Shown here piece by piece: positions 10,717 through 20,318 of a DNA stretch of 47,196 bases; position 1 is the first letter of the stretch; each line of letters opens with the position of its first letter. A program made the position numbers and the translations under genes. Source of the DNA: Gammaproteobacteria bacterium (GTDB taxonomy: Bacteria; Pseudomonadota; Gammaproteobacteria; Steroidobacterales; GCA-2729495); contig JAQWPD010000101.1 of assembly GCA_029245525.1 (NCBI GenBank), positions 1 through 47,196 of the forward strand, written 5' to 3'. Under the pieces are notes generated by a model that was not told the DNA's origin, did not search any database, and was given only the letters and a program-made list of their open reading frames with translations.

Positions 10717-11592
10717 ATGGCATGGCTACAACTCACTCTGGAGCTAAAAAAAGATCGCGCTGAGGCCTTAGAATCACTCATGGAAGAACTGAGTGCGCTT
10801 TCAATTACCTTCACAGATGCTGCCGATGAGTCTGTACTGGAACCTAAGCCCGGCGAAATGCCACTCTGGCAAAACATCTCTGCGGCTATTTTATTTGCTG
10901 AAGACACCCCACCGGAAACCCTGATTGATGCGGTCGCTAAATATTTTCCGGAAAGCTCTGCTGGCGCGGCTGCGGAAATACTTGAAGACCGAGAATGGCT
11001 GCACGAATGGAAACGCGACGTGTCGCCAAAACAATACGGCAATCGACTCTGGGTTTATCCGTGGTTCTCCGAAGCCGTTACTGACCCCAATCAGGTTATT
11101 GTTGAACTCGAGCCGGGCCTAGCCTTTGGCACCGGCGAGCACCCGACCACGGCAATGTGTCTTGAGTGGCTCGATGCTCACGATATCGCCAACAAAAGCA
11201 TTATGGATTATGGCTGTGGCTCAGGCCTTCTGGCAATCGCTGCACTCAAGCTCGGGGGGCGCCAAGCTGCTTGCATAGATATCGATCCGCAAGCCATTAT
11301 TGCGGCACGGTCAAACGCTGAAAGAAATAGAGTTAGTGAGAGAATGCTTACCTGCAATACAGAAACTCTTTTGCGGAATAGCTACGATTTAGTTATCGCA
11401 AACATCCTCAGTGGGATACTAATTGATTTATCATCGGCTTTGACGAAGCTGGTCACACACGAGGGTTTGCTGGTATTAACCGGCATACTCGAAGAACAGG
11501 CGGAAACAGTAATCTCGGCCTACGCGCCACAAATCCCTCTATCGATTATTTTAGAGCGCGATGGATGGGTGCTGCTGGCTGGTGAGAAGTAG
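10717..11592 (+). CDS. prmA: Ribosomal protein L11 methyltransferase
   Basis: PrmA trimethylates lysines and the N-terminus of ribosomal protein L11 with S-adenosylmethionine. 291 residues, family-normal. N-terminal substrate-recognition domain from MAWLQLTLEL, linker GLAFGTGEHPTTAMCLEWL (about 136-154), then the Rossmann methyltransferase core with the SAM loop DYGCGSGLLAIAALKLG near 163-180, and VIANILSG as motif IV. Fifth gene of the conserved aroQ-accB-accC-prmA series (counting the gap genes), 70 bases after accC. Confidence 0.98.
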   Translation: MAWLQLTLELKKDRAEALESLMEELSALSITFTDAADESVLEPKPGEMPLWQNISAAILFAEDTPPETLIDAVAKYFPESSAGAAAEILEDREWLHEWKRDVSPKQYGNRLWVYPWFSEAVTDPNQVIVELEPGLAFGTGEHPTTAMCLEWLDAHDIANKSIMDYGCGSGLLAIAALKLGGRQAACIDIDPQAIIAARSNAERNRVSERMLTCNTETLLRNSYDLVIANILSGILIDLSSALTKLVTHEGLLVLTGILEEQAETVISAYAPQIPLSIILERDGWVLLAGEK

Positions 11593-11601
11593 TTGGTCAT
11601 C

Positions 11602-13083
11602 ATGTTTACCCAATGCCCAAAATGCGCTGCCACTTTTCGGATCACCGCCGAACAACTCAAACAAGCGGAAGGTCGGGTTCGCTGTGGCAAGTGCCAGCAT
11701 GTCTATGATGCGCTCAATCCGGATGATCTCCCAACAGCTAAGGGTTCGGAGAGACTCCCCAGTTGGCTCAATGCGTCGGATGAGATTGACGACCCGGAAA
11801 ACATCAGCCACGAAAACTCCGATCACAGACCACTGACTGTAGATGATATCGCCGAGGCATTTTCCGACCCAGAAAGCACCGAAAAGATCCCCGATGATGG
11901 CTTAATGGATGATGCATTCGATGAAGAAGCTAGCGGCACCATCATTCACATCGAAGGCGATGAAGAGGACGCCAGTGGAGACACGGATGAAGGCCCGGGC
12001 CTCGAATCAAACACCCATGATCCTCTTGAATTTAACGTCCCCAAACAACAATGGGGTCGATTCTTCACCGGAGACTATGAAGGCCCTATTATCGAGGCCG
12101 TAGGTCCGCTCCATGAAGATGAGGGGGAACCGGAAATCTTTGTAGACAGCCCGGAAATCGATGTTGCTGCAACGGATACGGAGATTCCGAACGGTGAGGA
12201 GACACATCCCAAAGAAAAAACCTCATCGCTCCGCACCGCCATTGATAACCTGACCATGGAAAAGTCTGAGTGGCAACGCCTTCATGAGGACGCTGATAAC
12301 GAGGCCGATGCTTTGTTCATGGTCGAACCTGATGAAATTGACAACGAGGATGTCAACGAGAACTCAAACAAAGAAGAGACCGACGATACCGGCGTCCGCG
12401 TCAATGACGAAGATAATCATCGGGGGGTTGATGACAATAGTGAAGCCGAAGCAACAATCCCTGCAGACAACCAGCAGCATGCGGTTGAGCAAATCAATAG
12501 GCCCACTGAGGCCGACTTGGGCGCACCACCATTGTGGGCTAAGCCTGAACCAGGGGGGCAAGACACGCCTCGGTCACGCCGCGGGTTTGCTGCTATCGGG
12601 TTGCTGCTGCTGCTCATCATGCTGGCCATCCAGCTCATGCACCATAATCGTGAAAAACTGGCTACTGACCCAAGATATGGTGAAACTGTCCGCAGTGTTT
12701 ACGCCTCGCTGGATCGCCCGCTCTATCCAGCGTGGGAACTCAGCGCCTACAAGATTCGCGGCACTAAAGCCATCTCTGGTGAAAGCAACGGTGACATGCT
12801 CGACATACGTGCGCAGCTGGCGGTGACGGGCGACAAACCTATGGGCGAACCGCAAATCCGCGTTATTTTGAAAGACCGCTGGGGAAAAGCGGTGAATGAC
12901 TGGCTGTTTAGTGCGGATGAGTATATGCCGGGAATGCGTCCCCCCAACGGACTCATCCAGCCCGGCACGATTACACCCATAAAATTAAGTGTTGTGGATC
13001 TGGGTTCAAAAGCTCGGGGTTTTCAACTCGAAATCTGCCTGCTTCGCGAAGGTGGTGTTTTGCAGTGCGACGGCCAGCTCTGA
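11602..13083 (+). CDS. Zinc-ribbon and DUF3426 membrane protein
   Basis: Function unknown; this gene is regularly found between prmA and dusB in gammaproteobacteria. Start taken at ATG 11602 (MFTQCPKCAATFRIT), since the MJ0042-type zinc finger normally begins right at the N-terminus; an in-frame TTG lies at 11593. 493 residues: CPKC and CGKCQ (about 5-33) form the zinc ribbon. About 270 residues follow that are very rich in Asp and Glu and probably disordered. There is one membrane segment (about 330-348, IGLLLLLIMLAIQL), then the C-terminal DUF3426 domain on the other side. The acidic cytoplasmic stretch is long; whether it is conserved cannot be seen here. Confidence 0.9.
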   Translation: MFTQCPKCAATFRITAEQLKQAEGRVRCGKCQHVYDALNPDDLPTAKGSERLPSWLNASDEIDDPENISHENSDHRPLTVDDIAEAFSDPESTEKIPDDGLMDDAFDEEASGTIIHIEGDEEDASGDTDEGPGLESNTHDPLEFNVPKQQWGRFFTGDYEGPIIEAVGPLHEDEGEPEIFVDSPEIDVAATDTEIPNGEETHPKEKTSSLRTAIDNLTMEKSEWQRLHEDADNEADALFMVEPDEIDNEDVNENSNKEETDDTGVRVNDEDNHRGVDDNSEAEATIPADNQQHAVEQINRPTEADLGAPPLWAKPEPGGQDTPRSRRGFAAIGLLLLLIMLAIQLMHHNREKLATDPRYGETVRSVYASLDRPLYPAWELSAYKIRGTKAISGESNGDMLDIRAQLAVTGDKPMGEPQIRVILKDRWGKAVNDWLFSADEYMPGMRPPNGLIQPGTITPIKLSVVDLGSKARGFQLEICLLREGGVLQCDGQL

Positions 13084-13098
13084 GCCTCAACACACGTC

Positions 13099-14217
13099 AT
13101 GAATACTCCCCGCATTGGTCCGCATCAGCTCAGCAGCAACATATTGCTTGCTCCCATGGCAGGCCTAACTGACCAGCCGTTCCGCAACCTATGTCGCCAA
13201 TTCGGTGCAGGTATGGCTACATCGGAGATGACCACCGCAGATACAGCCATGTGGCGCAGCCGTAAAAGTCAGCATCGATTGGTTCTCGATAATGAGAACG
13301 GCCTTAAGGTAGTGCAAATTGCCGGCAGCGACCCCCAACAAATCAGCGAAGCTGCCAAGGCTATAGAAGGCCTGGGCGCCGACATCATCGATATCAACAT
13401 GGGCTGCCCAGCAAAAAAGGTCTGCAAAAAACTGGCGGGTTCAGCCCTGCTTCAGGATGAACAACTGGTTAAGCGAATACTCGAGGCGGCGGTAAGCGCT
13501 GTCAATATTCCGGTAACACTCAAGATCCGCACCGGCTGGGACTTGGCGCATCGTAATGGACCCGAGATTGCGACTATGGCTGAGGGCATTGGCATTGCTG
13601 CATTGTCCGTACATGGGCGAACCCGTTTGTGTATGTTTAAAGGTGATGTTGAATACGACACCATTGCCGACATCAAGCAAAGAATAAATATTCCGGTATT
13701 TGCTAACGGCGATATTAAAACACCTCAACAAGCTGCCGCGGTACTTAAGAAAACCGGTGCTGATGGCGTAATGATCGGACGTGGTGCGCTGGGCCAGCCT
13801 TGGCTGTTTACAGCCATCAATAGCTGGGTAAGCAAAAAAGTTTTGCCGAACCCCCCCTCAATAATCGAGCAACGTGATATTATTACGGCTCACCTCAAGG
13901 CACTCCATGAGCTCTATGGCTCCACCACCGGTGTCCGGGTAGCAAGAAAACATCTGAGCTGGTACTGCCAGCATATAGAAGGCGCAGCAGAGTTTAAGTA
14001 CCGTTTTGTACGACTAAATAGCGCCGAAGATCAGCTGCAGATAACATTGGATTTTTTTGATCGCTGCCAACCCACAGGGGCAGCGGCAAATTTGGCGCCT
14101 TTGCGTCATGGGGAATTAGGTTCGTGGTCTCAAGCAAGAAAAAGCCTGCCAACAAAAAAACAGTCAAGAAGAAGACTGGAAAACAAGGCAAGGCAAAACT
14201 CCCCGAAGTTCAGCTGA
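13099..14217 (+). CDS. dusB: tRNA-dihydrouridine synthase B
   Basis: FMN-dependent reduction of a specific uridine in the tRNA D-loop (U17 in E. coli). 372 residues. FMN-binding LLAPMAGLTDQPFRNLC at the N-terminus, catalytic cysteine C103 in NMGCPAKKV, TLKIRTGWD, SVHGRTRLCMFKG, and the phosphate-binding GADGVMIGRGALGQPW. The C-terminus runs past the usual 320-345 residues as a basic Lys/Arg-rich tail and overlaps the first 94 bases of fis in another frame. The pairing dusB-fis is classical. The tail contains an in-frame A7 run (14154-14160), discussed under findings. Confidence 0.97.
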   Translation: MNTPRIGPHQLSSNILLAPMAGLTDQPFRNLCRQFGAGMATSEMTTADTAMWRSRKSQHRLVLDNENGLKVVQIAGSDPQQISEAAKAIEGLGADIIDINMGCPAKKVCKKLAGSALLQDEQLVKRILEAAVSAVNIPVTLKIRTGWDLAHRNGPEIATMAEGIGIAALSVHGRTRLCMFKGDVEYDTIADIKQRINIPVFANGDIKTPQQAAAVLKKTGADGVMIGRGALGQPWLFTAINSWVSKKVLPNPPSIIEQRDIITAHLKALHELYGSTTGVRVARKHLSWYCQHIEGAAEFKYRFVRLNSAEDQLQITLDFFDRCQPTGAAANLAPLRHGELGSWSQARKSLPTKKQSRRRLENKARQNSPKFS

Positions 14218-14447
14218 GAAATCGCCCGTTGCGATCACTCACAGAAGAAGCTCTGGGCCGGTACTTTAAAGATCTTAACGGACACCAACCCACCAATCTT
14301 TACAATCTGGTGCTGGGCGAAGTCGAAGCCCCATTGCTTGCCAGCGTAATGAAACATACCGATGGGAATCAAACGGTTGCATCTGAAATTCTCGGCATCA
14401 ACCGGGCGACTTTACGAAAAAAACTCAAGCAATATAGCCTGATTTAG
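14124..14447 (+). CDS. fis: Nucleoid protein Fis with lysine-rich N-terminal arm
   Basis: Fis bends DNA and controls rRNA and many other promoters. From [15 protein letters not shown] onward it matches the family, ending in the helix-turn-helix [20 protein letters not shown]. The only conventional start is the GTG at 14124, giving 107 residues (usual 98-107). The first 30 residues are almost all Lys, Gly, Pro and Thr ([18 protein letters not shown]) instead of the usual beta-hairpin arm sequence. The next in-frame alternative is TTG 14232, right at the start of the conserved part. The 94-base overlap with dusB implies translational coupling. Confidence 0.93.
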   Translation: MVSSKKKPANKKTVKKKTGKQGKAKLPEVQLRNRPLRSLTEEALGRYFKDLNGHQPTNLYNLVLGEVEAPLLASVMKHTDGNQTVASEILGINRATLRKKLKQYSLI

Positions 14448-14536
14448 CGCCAAAGCTTTCACCTTTAAACGCCTACTGCGGCGGCAACGCGCCGCGGCGG
14501 AGTAAGCCACACAACAGCCTTTCAAGAGTTATCACT

Positions 14537-16084
14537 ATGAGCCAAACACTGCGAGTTCTGGTCAGCGTTTCTGACAAAACCGGCGTTGTCGAATTTGCCA
14601 GCACACTGGCAAAACTGGGCGCTGAGTTTATTTCAACCGGTGGTACTGCAAAATCACTCCGCGAGGCCGGACTATCCGTTACCGATGTTTCCCAGGTTAC
14701 CGGCTTTCCCGAAATCATGGACGGTCGAGTAAAAACCCTTAATCCGCTCATTCATGGTGGGCTGCTGAATCGTGGCGAACAAGACGCTGCGGTGATGCGC
14801 AAGCACGGTATAAACAACATCGATATGCTGGTGGTGAACCTATACCCATTTGAAGCTGCAGTTGCCAAACCCGATTGCAGCTATAACACTGCTATTGAAA
14901 ACATCGATATCGGCGGACCTGCTATGATCCGGGCGGCATCGAAGAATCACGCGCATACGGCTGTTATCACTGACCCCTGCGACTACGAGATGATTGCAGG
15001 TGAGCTGACGGAAAAAGGCGAAATTAGTGGCGCCTTGCGCGCCCGCTTGGCTAAAAAAGCTTTTGCGCATACCGCCTGCTATGACGCTGCAATCTGGAAC
15101 TACCTGCAACAGCAGGATAATGATCAGGAATGGCCTGAGCGCTACCCGATAGGCTTGCACAAACAACAAGAACTCCGCTATGGCGAAAACCCGCACCAGC
15201 ATGCCGCGGTCTACACGATGCCTCAGCCGAATGCCGGCGCCCTCATCAATGCAATATCCCATCAAGGAAAACCCCTCTCATTCAATAACCTTGCGGATGC
15301 GGATGCAGCTCTGGAGTGCGTGCGTGCGCTGCCCGCTCCAGCCTGTGTGATTGTTAAGCATGCCAACCCCTGCGGCGCGGCTATTGGCAGCGATGCCGCT
15401 GACGCGTACCGAAAGGCCTATGAAACCGATCCCACTTCTGCATTCGGCGGCATTATTGCCTTCAACTGCGAGGTTTCCTGTGACCTGGTGCAGGAAATCA
15501 TCGGTCAGCAGTTTGTCGAAGTCATGGTAGCCCCCGGCTACTCAGCTGACGCGCTCAAATCCCTGACGGCCAAACCGAATATCCGAGTGTTGGAATGCGG
15601 TCTTGAGCAGAATAATGCCATGCACCACTACAAACAGATTGATGGTGGCATGCTGGTTCAGGATCAGGACCGCGGTCGGGTTGATGCTACTCAACTTAAG
15701 GTCGTTACTAAACAGCAACCCAGCACCCAACAGATTGCAGATGCACAATTCGCATGGACGATTGCCAAATTTGTTAAATCCAATGCGATTGTCTTCGTAA
15801 AAAATGGCCAAACGGTTGGTGTGGGTGCCGGTCAGATGAGCCGCGTTATTAGCGCACAGATCGCCGGTGAAAAGGCTGCGGCAGCAGGTCTGGAGACCCA
15901 AGGTGCGGTGATGGCTTCCGACGCATTCTTCCCGTTCCGTGATGGCATCGACTATGCCGCACAGTTCGGCATTGCGACGGTCATTCAGCCAGGTGGGTCT
16001 ATGCGCGATGAAGAAGTTATTACAGCGGCCGATGAGCATGGCATGAACATGCTGTTTACCGGGATGCGGCATTTCAGACACTAG
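14537..16084 (+). CDS. purH: Bifunctional AICAR formyltransferase / IMP cyclohydrolase
   Basis: Performs the last two steps of de novo IMP synthesis in the cytosol. 515 residues, normal for bacteria. The N-terminal MGS-like cyclohydrolase domain carries [20 protein letters not shown] and the [13 protein letters not shown] loop (about 65-77). The C-terminal formyltransferase domain shows [12 protein letters not shown] (catalytic Lys-His pair) and [11 protein letters not shown]. It follows fis by 89 bases, as in the Pseudomonas gene order, and precedes purD. Confidence 0.99.
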   Translation: MSQTLRVLVSVSDKTGVVEFASTLAKLGAEFISTGGTAKSLREAGLSVTDVSQVTGFPEIMDGRVKTLNPLIHGGLLNRGEQDAAVMRKHGINNIDMLVVNLYPFEAAVAKPDCSYNTAIENIDIGGPAMIRAASKNHAHTAVITDPCDYEMIAGELTEKGEISGALRARLAKKAFAHTACYDAAIWNYLQQQDNDQEWPERYPIGLHKQQELRYGENPHQHAAVYTMPQPNAGALINAISHQGKPLSFNNLADADAALECVRALPAPACVIVKHANPCGAAIGSDAADAYRKAYETDPTSAFGGIIAFNCEVSCDLVQEIIGQQFVEVMVAPGYSADALKSLTAKPNIRVLECGLEQNNAMHHYKQIDGGMLVQDQDRGRVDATQLKVVTKQQPSTQQIADAQFAWTIAKFVKSNAIVFVKNGQTVGVGAGQMSRVISAQIAGEKAAAAGLETQGAVMASDAFFPFRDGIDYAAQFGIATVIQPGGSMRDEEVITAADEHGMNMLFTGMRHFRH

Positions 16085-16097
16085 GGTTGGTACTGGG

Positions 16098-16113
16098 TTT
16101 GCGGGCCCGCAAA
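16098..16113. promoter_or_regulatory. Perfect 16-bp palindrome between purH and purD
   Basis: TTTGCGGGCCCGCAAA reads identically on both strands. It sits 14 bases after the purH stop. It has no T-run, so it is not a standard terminator, and it does not match the PurR consensus (ACGCAAACGTTTGCGT type). It could be an operator or a small RNA hairpin. The rest of the 211-base gap shows no gene. Confidence 0.35.
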
Positions 16114-16295
16114 ACGATATTGAAAACGGGCAGACCGGGGTTCGCCAACGGAGTGAGAAACTTTAATTGATGTCCGGCAGGGTAAAAAATATCTCTCAAA
16201 ACCTCCCTGCTTGCCTATTATCAAGTCCTCAGTAAAGAAAAAGCCGCAGGTGGCTGCTATATAATTCCAGCTATCTTGAATACGCAGAGCAGCAG

Positions 16296-17585
16296 ATGAA
16301 AATATTAGTTATTGGTAATGGTGGCAGAGAACACGCATTAGCGTGGTCTTTAGCAAAATCACCCCGTGTTTCACAGGTTTTTGTTGCCCCCGGCAACGCG
16401 GGAACCGCACGCGAACCCGGCATCACGAATGCGCCGGTGAAGCCCGATGATATCGATGGCTTGCTGCAGTTTGCTCAGAAAAACCGCGTTGAACTCACTG
16501 TCGTGGGGCCCGAAGCGCCCTTAGTTGCAGGTGTGGTCGATCGCTTTTCAGATGCTGGCTTAGCCTGCTTTGGTCCGCGGGCAGCCGCTGCGCAATTGGA
16601 GGGTTCCAAAGCCTTCTGTAAAGACTTCATGGTACGCCATGGCATCCCCACAGCAGAATACAAAGCATTTAGCGATCTGGAGTCCGCACTTAACCACGTA
16701 AACTCCTGCAAGATTCCGGTGGTTATTAAGGCTGATGGCCTCGCTGCTGGCAAGGGCGTGGTGATCTGCGATAACCGTCAATTCGCTGCCGCTACCGTGC
16801 AATCAATGCTCGCCGACAAAGCCTTTGGGGATGCCAGCAGTCGCATCGTTATCGAAGAGTTTCTCGAAGGTGAAGAAGCCAGTTTCATCGGTCTGGTCGA
16901 TGGCACTCACGTTCTCCCTTTTGCAAGCTCACAAGACCACAAAGCCCGGGATGATGGCGACCTTGGTCCAAATACCGGTGGCATGGGCGCGTACTCCCCT
17001 GCACCGGTTGTCACTGAGGAAGTTGCGGCCAGGGCGATGGAGCAGGTCATGTTACCCACGGTTGATGGCATGCAAAAGGACGGCACACCCTATGTAGGCT
17101 TCCTTTACGCCGGACTTATGGTGTCACCTGATGGCAGCCTGAAGGTGCTTGAGTTCAACTGCCGCATGGGCGATCCGGAAACGCAGCCCATTATGGCGCG
17201 GCTGAGCAGCGATCTGGTTGAGCTTATCGAAGCTGCACTTACAGGCAATCTCGATAGCGCAACTGCCAACTGGGATTCCCGCGTAGCGCTTGGCGTTGTG
17301 CTCGCCGCTGGTGGTTATCCAATTGCTTACGAAAACGGCGATGTCATCAGCGGTTTGCCCGACCCGGCTGGCGAGATCGACACCAAAGTATTCCACGCCG
17401 GCACTGCTGAGAAAGACGATGCAGTAGTTACTGCCGGCGGGCGCGTACTCTGTGCTGTTGCTTTAGCCAGCAGCGTCACAGAAGCTCAGCAGAAGGCCTA
17501 TGCGCTGACGCACTCTATCGACTGGAATAACGTCTACTATCGCAGCGATATCGGCTATCGGGCTATTGCCAGAGAACAGAATTAA
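16296..17585 (+). CDS. purD: Phosphoribosylamine-glycine ligase (GAR synthetase)
   Basis: ATP-dependent joining of glycine to phosphoribosylamine, step two of purine synthesis. 429 residues, as in E. coli. [19 protein letters not shown] at the N-terminus, the ATP-grasp region [15 protein letters not shown] (about 144-158) and the family signature [11 protein letters not shown] near 287-297. Preceded by a 211-base gap after purH, so it may have its own promoter, though none is obvious. Confidence 0.99.
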   Translation: MKILVIGNGGREHALAWSLAKSPRVSQVFVAPGNAGTAREPGITNAPVKPDDIDGLLQFAQKNRVELTVVGPEAPLVAGVVDRFSDAGLACFGPRAAAAQLEGSKAFCKDFMVRHGIPTAEYKAFSDLESALNHVNSCKIPVVIKADGLAAGKGVVICDNRQFAAATVQSMLADKAFGDASSRIVIEEFLEGEEASFIGLVDGTHVLPFASSQDHKARDDGDLGPNTGGMGAYSPAPVVTEEVAARAMEQVMLPTVDGMQKDGTPYVGFLYAGLMVSPDGSLKVLEFNCRMGDPETQPIMARLSSDLVELIEAALTGNLDSATANWDSRVALGVVLAAGGYPIAYENGDVISGLPDPAGEIDTKVFHAGTAEKDDAVVTAGGRVLCAVALASSVTEAQQKAYALTHSIDWNNVYYRSDIGYRAIAREQN

Positions 17586-17602
17586 GCTGTGCCACACTGG
17601 AT

Positions 17603-18655
17603 CTACATACCCCATGTCTTCTTCAGGAACAGCAACAAATCACGATTGGAGTTTTCGTACGCATTAGAATTGAAGCCCATCGTGTAGCCATCAGGGCCGC
17701 CGCAGGAATTGATTGCGAGCATTGCTGAAATAGTCGAGTCCATGGAATAACCTGAACTTTCTTCGATATTCTCACCCGTTTCTGTCCACCGCATAATGCA
17801 GTCTTTGGTCACCCATGCTCCTTCCTTGAACGCCTGAGGGTAAGGATTGTCCCAACCGTGACCGGCGCCTTCATAGACCACCATCTCAACATCAACGCCC
17901 ATATCTATGAGCTTGTCGCGCATCCAGGCACATCGCTCTATCGACATAGACTCATCGGCCCCACCCATCATGATAAGCAGTGGACTGCCCTCAACACGGA
18001 AGTCATCAAAGTTCGCGGAGCAGCCGCCATAAAACATGGCATATGCAGAAAAGCGCGGGCCGTCCTTGCCCATCACGCCCTCCAAAACGGGCTCGAACAT
18101 CATGTACATGGTTGAGCCTGCGCCAAGAGAAAACCCGGTAACCCCAATTTTTTCGCTGTCAATATACGGGTGATCTTGCAGAGCTTTTAGGGCACTAAGC
18201 GCATCGGCCATTTGTGTATAGATAGGTGCCTTATCAAGACGATCTAAGTAGTCATCAGTGGAGCGCAGGTTTCTTGCTGTAAAGGTATCTACGGCTAATC
18301 CGGCAATCCCATGTTCCGCTAGCAGCATCGCAAGATTCACACTACGGCCACCCCATGCGCCTCCCGAGCCATGCAAAATTACCATTGCCGGAACCTTGTT
18401 CTCAGCTGATGCATCCACAGGCAATACCATTATGCCGCCAGTCGTCTGCTGCACAGCGGTTTCACCGCCATTAACAAAATCTTTGCCTGTCTTGGCATTA
18501 AAGCTCGGAAACCCTACCACGCCATAAGGACGCTCATTCCAGTCGGTTGCGTAATAAACGTTTACCGCCTCATAGGTTTGCGGCACCAATTGAAATGCCC
18601 CATAAGCGGCGAGTACCAACACGACGACAAAAAAACCTTTGCGTAAAAATTGCAT
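17603..18655 (-). CDS. Membrane-anchored dienelactone hydrolase-family esterase
   Basis: An alpha/beta hydrolase, probably periplasmic. 350 residues: a single N-terminal hydrophobic segment (about 7-24) acting as signal anchor, then a hydrolase core with the oxyanion region ILHGSGG (about 93-99) and a plausible triad of S176 in GFSLGAG, D234 in GGADESM and H266 in GAGHGWDN. The nucleophile is Ser, not the Cys of true dienelactone hydrolase, which points to a generic esterase. Substrate unknown. It converges on purD with only 17 bases between stops and is transcribed alone. Confidence 0.82.
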   Translation of the reverse strand: MQFLRKGFFVVVLVLAAYGAFQLVPQTYEAVNVYYATDWNERPYGVVGFPSFNAKTGKDFVNGGETAVQQTTGGIMVLPVDASAENKVPAMVILHGSGGAWGGRSVNLAMLLAEHGIAGLAVDTFTARNLRSTDDYLDRLDKAPIYTQMADALSALKALQDHPYIDSEKIGVTGFSLGAGSTMYMMFEPVLEGVMGKDGPRFSAYAMFYGGCSANFDDFRVEGSPLLIMMGGADESMSIERCAWMRDKLIDMGVDVEMVVYEGAGHGWDNPYPQAFKEGAWVTKDCIMRWTETGENIEESSGYSMDSTISAMLAINSCGGPDGYTMGFNSNAYENSNRDLLLFLKKTWGM

Positions 18656-18763
18656 AACTATTGCCCCTCACCTATTGGCTCTCTATACCCATAAGCAATG
18701 CCCATGATTCTACCGATATACTTGCCAAAGGTCCGGCGCCATCATTAATTCACTGGCGGCAAA

Positions 18764-18789
18764 AAAAAACCTGCCAAAGCAGGTTTTTT
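18764..18789 (-). terminator. Rho-independent terminator after rho
   Basis: A-run, CCTGC, CAAA loop, GCAGG, T-run; on the minus strand the hairpin is followed by a long U-tract. It lies 17 bases beyond the rho stop and should end the trxA-rho transcript. It is followed by about 150 non-coding bases up to the hydrolase gene. Confidence 0.85.
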
Positions 18790-18806
18790 GCCTATCAGAC
18801 TGAACG

Positions 18807-20318
18807 CTAGCGCTTCATTGCGTCAAAGAAGCTTGCATTCGTCTTGGTATCTTGCATTTTGCCTAACAGGAACTCTGCCGCAGCAAGTTCATCCATGGGA
18901 TGCAACACTTTACGCAGCACCCAAATTTTCTGAAGCTCATCAGGGTCAATCAATAGCTCTTCTTTACGGGTGCCGGAGCGATTAATGTTAATTGCCGGAT
19001 AGATACGTTTTTCCGCGATACGGCGATCCAGATGGATTTCCATATTGCCAGTGCCTTTGAACTCCTCATAAATCACATCGTCCATCTTCGAGCCAGTATC
19101 AACTAGAGCCGTAGCCAGAATGGTAAGGCTCCCGCCCTCTTCCACATTACGAGCGGCACCAAAAAATCGCTTAGGTCGGTGCAAAGCATTAGCATCAACA
19201 CCACCAGTAAGCACCTTCCCGGAAGAAGGGATGACCGTGTTATAGGCACGCGCCAACCGAGTGATTGAGTCAAGCAGAATAACGACATCTTTCTTGTGCT
19301 CAACCAGACGTTTGGCTTTCTCAATAACCATTTCAGCGACCTGCACATGGCGACTGGCTGGCTCGTCAAAGGTGCTCGAAACCACTTCCCCGCGCACAGT
19401 GCGAGCCATTTCGGTGACTTCTTCAGGACGCTCATCAATCAATAGCACGATGAGCGTAACATCAGGGTTGTTAGCTGTAATCGCCGTTGCGATATTCTGT
19501 AACAACATGGTTTTACCCGCCTTCGGCGGCGATACGATCAGCCCGCGCTGACCTTTACCGATAGGCGCGACCATATCGATAATGCGCGACGTGAGGTCTT
19601 CGGTTGAACCCGTGCCCTGTTCCAGACCCAATCTATCGGTCGGAAACAATGGGGTGAGATTCTCAAACAAAACCTTATTGCGTGCGCTTTCAGGCTCATC
19701 GAGATTAATCTGGGCAACACGTAACAACGCAAAATAACGCTCGCCTTCTTTAGGCGGACGCACCAAACCGCCAACGCTGTCACCTGTGCGCAGGTTAAAG
19801 CGACGAATCTGGCTCGGAGATACGTAGATATCATCTGGGCCAGCAAGGAAAGAGCTGTCCGCAGAACGCAGAAAGCCGAAGCCATCCTGCAAAATTTCAA
19901 GCACGCCGTCACCGAAGATATCCTGACTTTTCGCACCATGCGCCTTCAAAATCTCGAAAATAATATCTTGTTTGCGCGACCGGGCAAGACCTTCAAGGCC
20001 CATTGAACTAGCAAGTGCCACCAATTCGGCCACTTGCGTGTTCTTCAGTTCATTGAGGTGCAGAAGGTTCTTGTTTTTCTCCAGCTCATCTTTACGAATG
20101 ATGTCGTTCTCAGTAAAACTACCTAACTCTTCGTTATCCGGGCGACGCCGACGACCGCGGTTTTTATTGCCACCCTTAGAGCCATCACCGCCTTTATTAT
20201 GGTGGTTAGAGCGATTACCGCCACGATTGCCGCCTTTGCCGCCACCGCCGTTAGCATTACCATTACTGTTGCCGCCGCCAGAACCGGAACGAGCAGAACT
20301 TCCTAGGTAACCTCTCAC
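18807..20318 (-). CDS. rho: Transcription termination factor Rho with Gly/Asn-rich N-terminal extension
   Basis: Hexameric RNA-dependent ATPase that ends transcription. 503 residues against about 419 in E. coli. Residues from about 86 ([15 protein letters not shown]) align with the E. coli N-terminus. The RNA-binding cold-shock domain has [19 protein letters not shown], the Walker A loop PPKAGKT lies near residue 265, and [13 protein letters not shown] follows. The extra 85 residues are low complexity: 11-55 mostly Gly, Asn, Lys and Arg, then GRRRRP, then an acidic helix-like stretch. Start is the GTG at 20318, overlapping the trxA stop (GTGA). No ATG or good ribosome site exists near residue 86, so the extension appears to be translated. 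Confidence 0.97.
   Translation of the reverse strand: MRGYLGSSARSGSGGGNSNGNANGGGGKGGNRGGNRSNHHNKGGDGSKGGNKNRGRRRRPDNEELGSFTENDIIRKDELEKNKNLLHLNELKNTQVAELVALASSMGLEGLARSRKQDIIFEILKAHGAKSQDIFGDGVLEILQDGFGFLRSADSSFLAGPDDIYVSPSQIRRFNLRTGDSVGGLVRPPKEGERYFALLRVAQINLDEPESARNKVLFENLTPLFPTDRLGLEQGTGSTEDLTSRIIDMVAPIGKGQRGLIVSPPKAGKTMLLQNIATAITANNPDVTLIVLLIDERPEEVTEMARTVRGEVVSSTFDEPASRHVQVAEMVIEKAKRLVEHKKDVVILLDSITRLARAYNTVIPSSGKVLTGGVDANALHRPKRFFGAARNVEEGGSLTILATALVDTGSKMDDVIYEEFKGTGNMEIHLDRRIAEKRIYPAININRSGTRKEELLIDPDELQKIWVLRKVLHPMDELAAAEFLLGKMQDTKTNASFFDAMKR

Noticed and set aside
10449-11042. Minus-strand 197-codon frame opposite accC and prmA
   Set aside because: Antisense to two well-supported genes and spans their intergenic gap; Ser-rich with no recognisable fold.
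12284-12826. Plus-strand 180-codon frame inside the DUF3426 gene
   Set aside because: Alternative frame of the acidic linker, rich in Thr, Met and Arg; the annotated frame has the zinc ribbon, membrane helix and DUF3426 domain.
15542-16081. Minus-strand 179-codon frame
   Set aside because: Shadow of purH.
16098-16113. PurR operator or terminator between purH and purD
   Set aside because: The sequence differs from the PurR consensus in the centre and has no U-tract.
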